Source: Rhypophila decipiens
Taxonomy: Eukaryota > Ascomycota > Sordariomycetes > Sordariales > Naviculisporaceae
Reading direction: 5' to 3'
DNA: 64,000 nt
Assembly (NCBI GenBank): GCA_033297075.1
Contig: MU858175.1
Span: 1-64,000, forward strand
This document shows positions 33,034 through 45,901 of the stretch, piece by piece. Every line of letters begins with the position of its first letter. The stretch's first letter is position 1. The notes under the pieces were generated by a model, which was not told the DNA's origin, made no database searches, and saw only the letters and a program-made list of their open reading frames with translations. The position numbers were made by a program, and so were the translations under genes.

Positions 33034-36000
33034 TCATTTCCACGCATTGAGTCCCGCCCATGGATCAGCAGCCTCTCCTTGCGCGGATCCTCTCCGTGCA
33101 GCCGCGTAGTAGTCGGGGTTTTGATGGAAGGTTTGCTGAGGCCCAAGAGGCGGCGGACCCGGCGGAGGAGGTGGTGGAACAAAACCCGGAGGCACGTAGC
33201 CAGGCTGCTGCTGCTGTTGGTGCTGTTGGTGCGGCTGGGGCGATTGAATAGGAGCAGCCGCTGGGTTTCCGTAGGTGCTAAATGGTCGTCCAAAGGACGT
33301 CTGATTTGGTGGGGGCGAGATGGGGGCCCGGCCGATATTGAATGATGCCTGGTTGGCAGGGGGCGACGCAGGACCGCGGCCCATATTGAAGCTGGTCAGA
33401 TTCGGTGGAGGGGATGCCGGTCCCGAGATACGGCCTAGGGAGCTTGGGTCGTAGGACATGGTATTGAAGCCGGACTGGCTTGCTCGTTGTGCGTACGGTT
33501 GTTGTCCGTTGGGTTGCGTGGTCGGCGGAGGAGATTGCGGCACTTGGTACTGGCCCGCAAAATTCTGCTTGGGATACATGTTTGACGAGCCGAACGACAG
33601 AGCTGCCGGTGTCGGGCGAGAGCTTAGTTGCTTCTGAGGAGATGACGGCGGTGGCTCCATCGACATGCGCTCCATCAAGCCTCGTAGGCGCTCTTGCTCG
33701 AGAGCAGCTTGTGCACTCTTGCTCGCTGCCCGATCTTGTTCAATCTGGTTCAAAAGCTGCGCCCCCTCCGACCTCCTGTTGCTGACAAACGTCTCGACGT
33801 TCTTTTCAAGGCTCTCGACTGTCTCCCTCATGTCCTGGTACCAGCCCTTTGCGCTTTGAAGCCCTGCCTCCAGGTCCAAAAACTCTTGGTAGGCTCTCTT
33901 GTACTTGCTGATGACGGAACCCCTCAGTCTCTGGATAGACTCGTAGCGGCTCTGGTCTGCACGGACGCGCTTGTCTTGCAACAGACTGTTGAAAGATACC
34001 GTGAGCTCTCTCATCAAGGCGGCTTGCTTGTGGCTTGCTTGGACCAGCCGGTTTTGGTGAGGCCGGTATTTCTCGAGTTCGGCCTGGAATAGTTTTTCCT
34101 CAAGGTGGGACTTCTTGTTGAGAATCAGTATTTGAGAGATGTCGTCGGTGTGTGCCTGAGACATTGTTAGCTGCGGCGTCTATATGATGGGCTGATCCAA
34201 GCTCACCTTCTCCTTCAGATCCTTGAGAACCTGAAGGCGCTCTCTTTTGATCAGGTTGAGTCTCTTGAGGATGTCTTCCACCTTGGCGATCTGCTCGACT
34301 ACACTTGGTCCAGAATCATCGAAATCTGCCTCCAAGAGATTTTGTTCCACTCCCGGACTGTTCGAACTGTTCTTCCGCCCTTTATTGACCGCCTTCTGGA
34401 ACAAAGCATCGATCTCGCCATGTTGTGCAGCGCTTCTCATCTCGTCGAACTCGGTCTCGTTGGCTCGCAGTTTGGTAGCAAGTTGACCATCACTTCTCGC
34501 CGCCTCGTCTAAAGCCTCACGATAGTTGCGGATGTCACCTCTCAACGTCGTCGTGAGTCGCGAGCTTGGCTGCTGTGTCCATTCTGTGTCATATTTGGAT
34601 CTCATCTTTTCGCAAACGCTTTCTTCCATGTCCAGTTGCTTCGTGCTCTTATCCAACATGGTGATGATGGCCTGCTTCTGGGAGTTGAGCGTCTCGAATA
34701 TGTTTGCCGGGTTCTCGTGATCAGCCACATCAACGCACCACGTTCTAAAGTCGTCGTCCGGGACAATTTCTTGGTCAAAGCCTCCTTTCAGCACCTGCAG
34801 GGAATTAGGAAGCTTTAGATAATCCAGACTGGCTGCCATTTCGCCGTTAGCCATTTCGACCCTCTCCGTCTCGGCCCTTATCAGCTTTGCCTTCTCTTCG
34901 TCGTAAAGACTGGCAGACTCTGTGACTGCTAACGGAACAATCTTTGCAAACAGGTCCGGTCCAGTAACACGTTGGATATCCTGGCCAGCATATAGCTCGC
35001 TCACCGGGATGGGCTTCGCCGCTGGGAGCTTGGCAACTGGTGCTACACTGGCTTCGGCGGGTACGGGTTGGTGGTATATGTAGTCGTTATCCTTCACGAG
35101 TTCCCTCAGCTTGTCCTGGACTGCCGTAAGATGTCTCTTGGTGATGTCGCCCAGAGTATATGCGCAGTCCGCCGTCAGGTTGGAGCTCGGAGGTATTGAG
35201 CTAGGAAAGTTGTTTGCTATCCTGTTGGCTTCCTTTGCAAAGCCTTCAGCCACCTGTAAGCGCGCGATCGCCATGCCATGCGAGTTGGCGTCGTCGTCGG
35301 CCAGAGCTTGGTAGTACTGGGCCATGGAACTTGTGAGGTTGAATTTCGCCTGCTTGCTGATTAGTCCGCGGCACGTGTGGGAGAGAACCCGAGAACAGGG
35401 AGCAACGTACTTGTACCATCATTAACCACACCTTCTCAAAGATTGCCTTGTTGACGTTTTCTTGGACGCCCTCAACCGCTTGTCCATAGAGGGTGGCAGC
35501 TTGGCTTGACAGTTTGGCCAACAGCCCAACCTTTTTTTGGTCCGCAATTTGTTTCTCCAAAAACACCTCTTGAGCCTGGGCAAGCATTATATTTATGAGC
35601 GTCTTGACCGTTTCTCGACTAAGATCGGACGAAGGAGCATGGAGGAAGTTCTCGTTGATATACGCAAACATGCCAGCCGAAGCTTGGAAAGAGTGGTAAG
35701 CAGTCTTGAGGCCTGATTCCTCGGTTCTTGTCTGATTGGCGGCCTGACATGAGAGAACAGCCGAAATGTTGAAGATTATAGACGCTTTCTCGAAAGCCAG
35801 GGAATGTTGCGCCGTAGCCTTGTGTGTAAAGGCGTCAAACCTGTGACCAGGGTCAGTAGCGCACCAGGATGGGAAATAGCAAGGGCCATGATTTACCATG
35901 TAAATGAAATCTTGATATGCTGTTCGTCCACTGGAAAGCGCAAATCCAACAGCTCGAGTTGGGCATAGTATCGATACAAGAGATCCCGGCCAGAGCTGCT

Positions 36001-36174
36001 GTCCTTGCCAGCTCCTCGCATGTCCTGACGCAACCGGTTCAGGGTTGCGCACTCCTCAGCATAGCGTTCCGGGTCGTCGCCATACGTGTTTTGGATGTAA
36101 TGCTTGAGCGGAGCGATCCAGTCGATCTCGTTTGTGGCCTTGAGAGGCACCGAGATCATGGGCGCCTGCATCAT
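33034..36174 (-). CDS. BRO1: Bro1, ALIX-like ESCRT-associated protein
   Basis: Exons, 5' to 3': 36174-35897, 35840-35411, 35349-34207, 34155-33034, giving 990 aa. The start is ATG 36174 or the adjacent ATG 36171. The N-terminal BRO1 domain (about 5-390) is clear (MISVPLKATNEIDW, YGDDPERYAEECATLNRLR, FTWFDAFTHK, LAFEKASIIFNISAVLSC). A helical V-domain follows (about 400-730; YLKLPNSLQVLKGG, RLNLIKRERLQVLKDLKEK). The C-terminus is Pro/Gln-rich with repeated P-P-x-N-x-x-x-F blocks and a polyproline stretch (FVPPPPPPGPP). Bro1 binds the ESCRT-III subunit Snf7 at endosomes and recruits the deubiquitinase Doa4. The opening MISVPLKATNEIDW separates it from PalA/Rim20, the pH-signalling relative. Confidence 0.93.
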
Positions 36175-39100
36175 CTTGACGTTGGGCGGCGACGAAAGCG
36201 TCGTCAGTCAGTAAGGTACCTCTGTCGCACAGCTTCCCCGCGTCCGACGGCGTCCAGGAGAATAGGAAGTCGGAGCGCGGGAGCAAGATGCTCGATGTTC
36301 GAGATGTAGTGAGTTGATACAGTTCCCGAGGGTTTCGTGTCAAGAAGATAAAGGAACCGAAGAGGTTGTCGTCACCCAAGAACGGATTTGGAGCACGGTT
36401 TAGGAGCGAGGAAGACACGATCAGTTGACAATTGGTTGACGCAGCACAGCAGTTCAGTCCCCTGCGGCGGGGGCGGGGGCGACTTGTCTGGATAAACCTT
36501 GGAGGATGGCCCGATGGGTGCGCGGCTTGATGGATACGCCCCGGACTCTAAGGCTGGTAAGCCGCAAACTTAGCACCTGTCAGTGGAGGCTCAGGACTAA
36601 AACAGTGAAGCGAAAGGCTGAGGTGGCCCAGTTGCCATTCAATATAGATTCCTCACAACCACGACCCTTTTACATACCAAAGACCAGGGATGCAAAAGAC
36701 AGGCGCAATCCCTATTGGAAATGCTCCAACATAAGAGTCCAGATTAGTCACTATTCTGGGATTCTTGTTCTGTTTCGGGGATCCGCTGCCTATTTCGGGA
36801 TTATTCGAGGATGGCCGAGATGCGCTGCACAGTTGTCCGATCCATGGTCGGCAGGACGAGATGCGTTGGAAAGATACGGAAGAAGGTTGGAGTACGGAGC
36901 GTCCCTGAAAGGCAAGAAGGTCACAAGTCGGAGAACTATGGAAGGAAGCATTTGGTCTTGTATTCCGGTGGGTAGTTCATTGTTCGGTCCCACCAACCGC
37001 GCTCCCTCCTTTAGGAAGGCATGAAGCGGCAAACTTGCACACACCCTCCCCGGACCGCTCCTGCCTCGCCCAGTCCAGTTCGAATGACTGCCACACAGAC
37101 GCGGTTACAAGCCGCAAGCGCGCATGAGTCTTCAAAATGAGAGAGGAAAGGACGAAAGGTGCGCTTGACAATCGAGCGTCTAGCGAGGAGCCGAGGGCAT
37201 AACACTAGTACACCCTCTGGAGTCCGATTCGAGCAACACTCCTCCTCCGAATCCGATTATTAGACGCCACAAGACGATTTATCGAAGACTTGAACTATCA
37301 GGCGCAAAGGTTCAAATGCCCAGTCTCATTGAACTTCCTGGGCAGATTTGTCCCCAGACTCCCAATATGTCCTCAACTAGCCGCCCGCCTATTTCCTCCA
37401 CAGCCTTACCAGTTACCACCGAAGTTACCAGTATGGTCTGTTGACCACAAACTGTCTTGTTTATCGACTCGCAATGACGATGAGTTTGGGCAGCCACAGT
37501 GAAAGAAGAAGACTCTAGTCACCAACACTATGGCACAGGCGTCTATGGCGGTAAGCATGACCACTCGTGATGCTCGGATCTGGCAAAGGACTCTCCGCCG
37601 TCCGGTTTCGCCCAACCTGTTGACTGTGCCGCAATTTGGATGCCGGATCCTCACAAAAGGGACAGAAATCAAGCACTTGTTGGAGAGAACATCCCAGGGA
37701 GACATTGCCGGTCCCAACCATGGTGCAAAAGCCGCGGCCCTGTCTTGTTCATTCTGTCGATCTGACCTTGTTTTTGCTTGAAGCTTGGGCTGACATGACA
37801 GTTCACGGCGCTACACTAGCGTCATGACTGCCGACAGGGCTTTACTTTCATATCACACTCTTCACAGACAGTCATGCTGCTAGACGCAATGCCACCCAGC
37901 GATGCATGCACATCACATACACGCACACCGAACTCTTGAGCAGGTTGGAAATGACAGTCAGCTCAACTATCCAGTTTCGTTTTCCCTCAAAGCAGTTCAG
38001 GGAGGGTTGGACGAGCAACGACTTGCCGGCAGTCGAGACGCTGACATACATCTGCAACTCCAATCCTCCGCAACGTTCCCACATGTTCTTTCCGAGGACA
38101 GGATATCGGTACAACCGAGAATGAACGAACAGCATGTTCGCACTACGGACGTATTATAGTACCCCCACCTCATTTGCATGAAGAAAGGTCCATCTGGTCG
38201 AACGACAACCATGAGGAACAAGAAGTTCGTGGTCTGACTGGCGAAGAGCATAGTGTTGTGTGAACAGGGGGGTATCGGCGGCTGCGGGAGTCAACCACTT
38301 AGATCCGCCAGGGGGTTGATCTCCGATGTGATTGGCTGACCAGAGTATATGCGCTAACGGACAAGGTGCTCTACTTAAACTGCTTGAAGCGCCGACGAAA
38401 TTCACAACGACACAGACATGATTGCAGGGGTCTGATTGAGGAGGAAAAGCTCTCTCGTTGCACAATAACAACCCCTCCCACTCCCTTGATGAACCACGGG
38501 TGTGGACGGTACTAGAGAGCGGGGGTTATGGCTGATAGGTATTCCGCGTGATTCTTTCAGATGCTCGGAGTCGATGCGATACGACGTTGTCTTCTTTGCA
38601 GCAGAGGATCTCTCATCCACGAGGAACAGGATCCGGGCACGCAACACGGATAGTACCGAGCTTCACCTCCCCAGATCCGACTGGGCACGTTGGGAATAAT
38701 ACATGTACCCAGGGAAACCAGCAACAAATCCTTACGGAAGCACCAATATGTATCGGAGTAGTAAACCCACCCCTCTCTCGATTTCAAGCAGAGGAAGCAA
38801 AAGCAAGCAATCCCACCACTTACCAACGTGCGGCGGCCCGACATGCGACCCAACCTTACTTTCCCCGTCCGTCTGTCTGGTGTTGTGCGTCTTTCCCATC
38901 TTTCTTGGCCCCTCCAACTTTCTTCCTAGGTGCTGGCTGTACATTACATGCTTGACGGGTAGGAATGGAGCTGCTGCAGCAGCCATGCCATGCCGTCTCT
39001 GGGCTGTTAGAATACCTGCCTGCTGCTACTGCTAGTGTGCTAACAAATTCTGCCTACCTTGCCCTTTCCTGCACCCACCAAGCATGCCACTAACCATCTA

Positions 39101-39884
39101 TCTATGCCTCTCCTTTGCATGCTGCCGACTGGGTAGGTCGCCTTGGAACTTGCACAGATATACAGATGAACGCTAAACTACATTATCACCACAAGACCTG
39201 ACGAGCCGAGCTGGGAAGGCGGTTGCATCAACACTGGCCCAGAGGAACGCTGGTCATGTGAAAACGGCGCCGTGAAAAAGAAAAGAAAAAGTGACAATAT
39301 GACTTGCCTACCTCTTCCACCGCAACTCATAGCTTCAAAGCTACCCAAGGACGGATCAGATCGTCACAATGATGAACCATGCTTTCATTAAATTGGGAAT
39401 CGTTGCGGCCAACAAACAGGGTCGGGTCCACTGACCATCATCCTCAGAATCATTCCACAGTCAAGACACAAGTACAATACCTAGTCTGGAAGAAAGATTG
39501 ACACGTAAAAACATTGGAACAAAAATCTCAGCCTGCTTTCCTTCTTGCTTCGCTTTGCTCGCCTGCTTTTTTCCGCACATTGCTTGCTTGCTTGATTCGA
39601 ACCATGAGCCACAACCAAAGACCATCATGAACAAAGGGCTGTCGAGATACAAGTCAAAAGAAACCAACAAATACAAACACATACCCTCGACTGAATGGAA
39701 CCCCGAATGAAAAAAGATAAATAATCCCAAGATTTCGAGCATTTTTGGCCCATAACTCACTCACCTTTTTGATCAGAAAAGCTAGAGATAATGAATAAAA
39801 AGTCCCAAGTGGCTAGTAAATCGCTCCAACATAGTAGTATTCCTCAAAATATGACCTTGATCCCCAATGCCTGCCCGACACTTT
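36175..39884. other. Large gene-poor interval
   Basis: About 3.7 kb upstream of BRO1 and downstream of the FarB-like gene. It holds scattered short frames on both strands, none with coding bias or a recognisable domain. The BRO1 leader probably lies in 36175-36500. Confidence 0.5.
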
Positions 39885-42800
39885 TTATAACATTGGCATA
39901 TCACTAAATCCATTGGCCGCATCACCTTGTATACCAAAGAATTGGAACCTAATGTGGATCGGGTTAGTTAGTTGCTCGGGATGACATGGTGATTACACCG
40001 GATCAAAGAAAAGCAGATGAAATGCTTCAAAGGAAGAATGGGACAATGCAAACTTACCAATCCTCAACGTTCAGCGTCGACGGGACAGGTTGCCCCTGAG
40101 TGGAGCTATTACTCCAGCTGTCACTGGGACTCTGGCCGTCAACACCCAGTCCTCCCCCCAGCCCATCAAAGTTGGTCTGCCACATGTTGCTCTGCTGTTG
40201 CTGTGCACCGTTCGACCCTTGCTGCTGTTGTTGCGCCTGCTGTGGCTGGGGTTGGAACCCGCCCATCAACACACTGTTACCTTGCAAGGGACTGCCTCTA
40301 GCACCGGCTTGCTGCTGCTGCTGCTGCTGCTGCTGCTGATTTCCTAGGTTCGAAGATTGCATCTGGGCAACCATGCCCGGGTCAAGACCCTGCTGCTGTG
40401 GCTGAGGTGGCGACATGTGAGGGAAGGGCGGCATATGTGCGCTATCGGGGAAGAGCTGGTCTGGCTGGAAATTCTCCCATATGGCCTGGGAAAGGTTCGG
40501 CGAGTTTCGGGTGACTAGGTAAAGATCGGGTGGTGTTGCGGGGACGGAGAAGGAAGGGTTGAAGGGCGTTGCTGGACGGGTCTGGGGACGAGAGGCGGTC
40601 CCTCCCATGAATGTGTCGGGGTTCGGGCGGGTGTGGGGGCCGTTGACATTGGGCGATGTGAGAGGAGGAAGCATGTTGCTAGCGGCCATCGGATCATTCT
40701 TGGAGGCAGCATGGCTGGGTGTTTGCGGCCTAGAGCGTTCATAAGACTCTTGTGGCTGCGGAGTGTTGACGCTGAAGTCGATGGCCATCTCGTCGTATTT
40801 TCGTTTCTGGTCCTGGGCTGCCATCCGCTGTTGGTGCTGTTCCACTCGTTCCAAATTGGCGAAGGATTGTTGGGCTTTGCGGTGTCTCTTCCCCGCAGCC
40901 TTTTGGAGCCTCTCTTCTAACGCCTTGTTTCCGAGAATGGATTCAAACAGCGTATAGACCATTTTGCCCACAAGCCAGACTTTGGATACGTCTTTGAGCG
41001 CAGTCATGCACGTGCGAATCCTGTCTTGGGTCACCTGTTGAATGGACGGTACGGGCGATCTCATCTGATAGACGTGCATGATGAGGGCTGAGAAGAGACT
41101 GTAGATGACAAAGGCGGGACAAAATCTCAGCTCGCCATGTGCAGAAAGATTTTCGATGATGGATGTAATCATGGCCGCTGCCTGAAACGCGATGTTCCGG
41201 GACGGATATGCCGATTCTTCTGGGTACCTATGCGAGCTGCTGGGAGGCATATGAGCCCGGTGTAATAGACAAAGAGTAGTATAGTAGTTGGAGTGAAGCA
41301 AGGCCGACCAGAAATGGTGCCTTGGCATCTCCCAGTACACTATCTTTGGGCAGTTCTGCAGCCAGTCGGCAAGGGCCATGTCACTGTGTGTCAGATCGAT
41401 TGCGTTCTGCCGCCGGCCCTTCGAGGCAACCGAGTACTGTTGCGACAGGACTAGGCCCATAATCTCGCAGAGCTTCACGTACTGGAGGAAGAACTGGACG
41501 TGAACTGGATCTGGCAGGTACTCGCTGGGGTGGTCCGGATCGTCCTCGATAAAATCATCCTCGGTGAGCATCTCCACGTCTGAATCGTCCAGGTTGATGT
41601 GACAAGGCCGGCCCAGCGCCACGGCGACCGATCTGTCCCTCGTGAAGAGTGTCCACCAAATGCGCTTCCATAACCTTTTGTCCGTCTTTTTCAGCTGTGA
41701 GCCCTCCACACTCCTGTGCATTCCCGAGCCCTGGGCAACTATTGTGGCAACGCGAGTCCAGTAGAAGACGTTTTTGGTCACGTCCTCGGGCCCCTCCCAA
41801 TACCAGCCCATGAGTAGAAGCGACTGAACAATGGTAACACGATCGTCTTCGTAGTTGGCTTCATACAGCGCCTTGGCCCTCTTATAAAATGTCAAGGCGG
41901 CTGGCGTCGTTGACCCATTCGCGTCCATCAGCTGGGGATTTGTGCATACGCGGGAGCCAGCCAAGAGGACGGCCTGCAGAAGGAGTAAAGACGGCGGGTT
42001 CTTGGGGTCCTTGTACTGTCTCATGAACTTGGCTCGGTTGATGACAGGAACAATGGGGTGGACCCATTTGAAATAAGCCTCAATGAGCTCGTCGCATAGT
42101 GACCGCGGGGGCAACAAAAAGGCACCGCGTTGGTGGAGGATGTCGATCTCGATGCTGTCCAGCTCCGACAACCTGGCTCTGGATCCTTTGACATTGTCAG
42201 GTAACGGGTAGTGCACCACGTCCGAGGAGCTCTGGCGATCGTGGACAAGCAGCGTCAAATTGGAAGACTCTCCCAAGTACGCCACCCTGCCAGCTTCAGT
42301 TATCGGGGCCCTCGTGAACTTGGGCTTCATGACCATGTTCATGTATTGCTGGATGTGGGCCGTGTCCGCAACGTCCTTTCTTTGCTGGTCATCGGCCGGG
42401 TCCACTGTTGGCGTGGCCTCATGTGTGTGGTAGACTGCTGGCGGACGAGTGCCGCTCGGGAACGTGCTCGTTCCAGGCGGGTTCGGTGAGCGCTCTTCGG
42501 TATCGCCACGTTCACTGTCATATCACCAGCGTGGTCAGCAAACATATAATGCATACCGCGCCCCATCAATCCATGCTCTTCGTCCGGGGGACAAAATGCA
42601 GCTTTGAGCTGCTTTCTTCCTTCATCTGCGTACCTGTCGGAGTCTTTGGATGGGACAGAGCCAGCCTGAACCTTCTTACGCTTCGGCGTAGGGATCCGGC
42701 AATCGATCGAGAAGGCAACACAGTTGGTGCATGGTACACCGAGGCTGGCAGCATCGCAACGGACCTGCACACGTGTTTATACTATGTGAGAAAGAAGAAC

Positions 42801-43367
42801 CAAGACCGGACGAACTCGGATTGGATTGTTGAATTATAGAACCGCGGTTGGATCGTGATCAAGGAGAATCTTTCGTACCTTTCGGGCATGGCAAGTCTAT
42901 AAGAGGGACGAGGTGGTCAGCACAGATAGTCTTTGATAAACCGAGCCGATAGTAGCATGTGCCGAGGCAAAAGTGATGGGCTCGCGCCGCGATGGGAACA
43001 GAACCGCCTTGTCGCAGGGTCCATGCCGTCAAATCCACCCAGGACACGACCCAAGTGGGAAAATGGGCGTGGAGAGGAAGAAATAGACTTACTTCGCATG
43101 CTCTGGAGGCTCGTTGTCTATTTTGATGAAAACAGAACGTGTTAGCAAACTTGGGCCTTGATATTTCCCACCCCGCCACGCGACCAGCGATGAGGTCCGA
43201 TTGAGCAGCACCCACCTCCTGAAACTTATCCCACCGGCCGAGTTACCCGTCGCAGTCGAAGCGGATGGAGCACCCGGCGTCGAGGCCTTTTGCGATGGCG
43301 AGGCCGACTTCTGCTTCGGTGCAGAGCCGTCGGTGGATGCGTCCCCGTCCATCTCGGGGGGCGCCAT
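39885..43367 (-). CDS. Zn2Cys6 factor, CTF1-beta/FarB-like
   Basis: Exons, 5' to 3': 43367-43216, 43117-43093, 42896-42879, 42764-42527, 42437-40058, 39948-39885 (958 aa). The zinc cluster is rebuilt only by joining four exons: C58 in a 25-nt exon, C61 in an 18-nt exon, and C68, C77, C80 and C87 in the next (spacing 2-6-8-2-6), followed by PKRKK. The body is a fungal-specific transcription-factor domain (AYFKWVHPIVPVINRAKFM; GSGMHRSVEGS; TLFTRDRSVAVALGRP). A long Gln/Pro-rich tail follows. The cluster spacing and body resemble cutinase transcription factor 1-beta/FarB, regulators of fatty-acid and cutin-monomer genes; this is by similarity I recall. The terminal intron donor contains a TAA stop directly after VEDW, so splicing adds 21 residues ending in SDMPML. 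Confidence 0.85.
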
Positions 43368-45901
43368 GTATATCGATCTACTGCGGATGCTTTGTGTTCG
43401 CTTTCTTGGCCTTTTTCTCCTATCCCAAGAACCAAGTGCAAAAGGGCGAAAGAAGAGACGTAAATAGCGAGGCTGTCAAAGACGCAAAGAGTTCAGATAC
43501 GTTCGTCCGATCGAGCCGGGACTGGTGCCGCTGCGCAAGTGTTCCGCCACCACGAGATCGGGTCGGTGTGTTGAGCTGTTCCTCTGATCGTCAGGTCCCC
43601 TCAGGCTGGGTCCCTGGAGCACATCGGCGCAACGCTATGTGTTAGATAGAGTGGGCAGACGATTTGGCGCAGTGGAGGTAAGGCTGCATGGATGGGACAG
43701 CCGCGATGTGGTATGGGCCGGATAGTGATATTGCGATTAATTGTTTTCACTTTCCTCGAAACCCGGATATGTCGGTAATTCTGTGTTTTCGTCGATTCGA
43801 TTCGAGTCTTGACTCTTGTACAAAGAGTCGGACGCCAGTGTTTGAAACTTAAAAAAAGCCTGAGCAGCAAACAGAAGCAGAAGCAAGGGTCCCAAGGGAA
43901 GCCGCGGTGGTGTTCTTTCCTCTTTCTTTGAAGGAAAGGGGCCCCGGGGGTCCCAAGTTTCTAACAACAGGCACGCCCACAGCCCGCCCACAGCGGGATT
44001 GCTTAGACCTGCCACCCCGGATTGAGCAGCTTTTAGTGCCAAAAACGGCCCAGGATGGTGGGCTTGGAAACCCTCCTTGCTCCTGTTCACAGAACTTGGC
44101 ATCTCGACTCACCCACTTCACCCACAGCATTCGATTCCATTGACTTCGTCTCATCAGTCAGCCAGCATGCGGATATGTGACTCCTGGTTCCTCCACCTCA
44201 GGCTCCCCAACTTGAACAGTCCACAAACACGCACCAAGTGGGCTGTCTACATCAATCTACAAAGACCGAGTCCTTTCAGCCCCTCCTGCTTGACAGTTCC
44301 ACAGTCACCTCATGGAGATTGGGCACGCTTCTTGCCTCAGTCGAAAACAACCCACCTACGAACCTCTGCTGGTCGTCACTTCTCGCATGGCGTAATCCCC
44401 CTCAACAGTGCAGCTTGAGAGTGGAACCTAGGCCAATTGCTGGCCCCTTGAATCCTGGAGCTCGAAATTGCATGTGAAGTCTCGCTGCGCATTAAAGGGA
44501 CTCGCTCGGATTACATGTGGTTACATGTCAGTTGACCCCCCTCCGTCAACATGGGAATACCTATCACAGCAATCGAAGAGATGTGCATCTCAATTTTCTC
44601 ATGCACCTCACATCCCCTGGATCGTGATCTTGGGGTTCAAACACTCTTATTCTCTAGTGCACGCTACCGCTACCCACCGCACCGCCGAGATGTCACTTGC
44701 GGGGCTCCAGGCTAACCATCCCAGACGTGGAAGTCATGCCCGGACTTACAGCCATAGCATCATCGTATAATCCGGGGAATCCTCAGCATCTCTTCTTTGG
44801 GTCGTCCGTTTGACATGGCACAACGCACGTCGAGAATCTGCGTCTAAAGGGATCTTCCGGCAAATTCAAGACTGCCCCTTCTTTACTTCATCTGCAGCTC
44901 CAGCAGCCTCGATGCACCCCTCAAATCGGGGGATAACGGGGCAAGGCTTGCGACTAACACACGCCAAGCACGCTGCCCAGATGTTGCCCAGGATTCAAAG
45001 ATGGAACGGCCGCCTCCTAGGCTCTTTATGACAACGTGCCCGGGTTTTCCTAGCTTTCTATAACTGCGAATTTTCCTCAGCCTAACTGCCTGCCTGCCGG
45101 TAGCCAACAGATGTCGGGAAGTCTAAACCTGACGGACCAGATCTACCGGCAAGTGTATCGTACCATCCACGGCTCTGACCAACAAGAAGAAGAGAGATCT
45201 TGCTGATCAGTCCGGATTGACGAATGACGTTGTCGATGGCCGGAAAGGTCCTCACGCAGCTAGCTAGACCTCGGCAAATACTTCGGGCTCCCAGGTTCTG
45301 ACTCCTTACAACTTCAAAGAGACATGAGGATCTGGTAAGTAGTGCCTTGCTACGGACAACGTAGTAACCAAATTCGCAACAATGACCATTCTAGGGCAAA
45401 CAGGACACATGAGGCACATCTCTTGAAACAAAAAATAGCACCAAGAATGCGAATACGCCCAATATTGGCTTCTGGTCTGAAGATTCCGAGGAATACCCAA
45501 CGGTATATAATGCTTTCTATAGGTTCCTCGGTTTGTATATGCTTCAGCTTACTTCCCGGAGAATGGGACACGGCGTCGACGGCAGTCACCGTTACAAGGC
45601 AGCTTGTACGATGTACCGGTGCGGTTGTTTCCAAACGCCTCAGGGCTCTGTGATTTTGAACCTTGAACCAGATGAGAAACAAGCTCAGGCGTACCAGGTA
45701 GCTTGCTACGTATAGAGAGACTGTACGGCATGATATACCTATCCATTGAGAATCTAATACGATACTCCCGCCGTCTAATAAGCAACTTGATGCCAACCAC
45801 ATTATGTGACATATACCATATATACATTGGTTATTTTTTGCAAAAAGAGAAAACCATGTACCTAGGAGACTCCTATACATGACAGCGAATTGGACTTGTC
45901 T
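43368..45901. other. Gene-poor interval between FarB-like and MCD4 genes
   Basis: About 2.5 kb: upstream region of the FarB-like gene and downstream region of MCD4. Only short unsupported frames. Confidence 0.55.

Noticed and set aside
36506..37024. 172-codon + strand frame in the gene-poor interval
   Set aside because: No domain, no coding bias, no splice partners; composition resembles random intergenic sequence.
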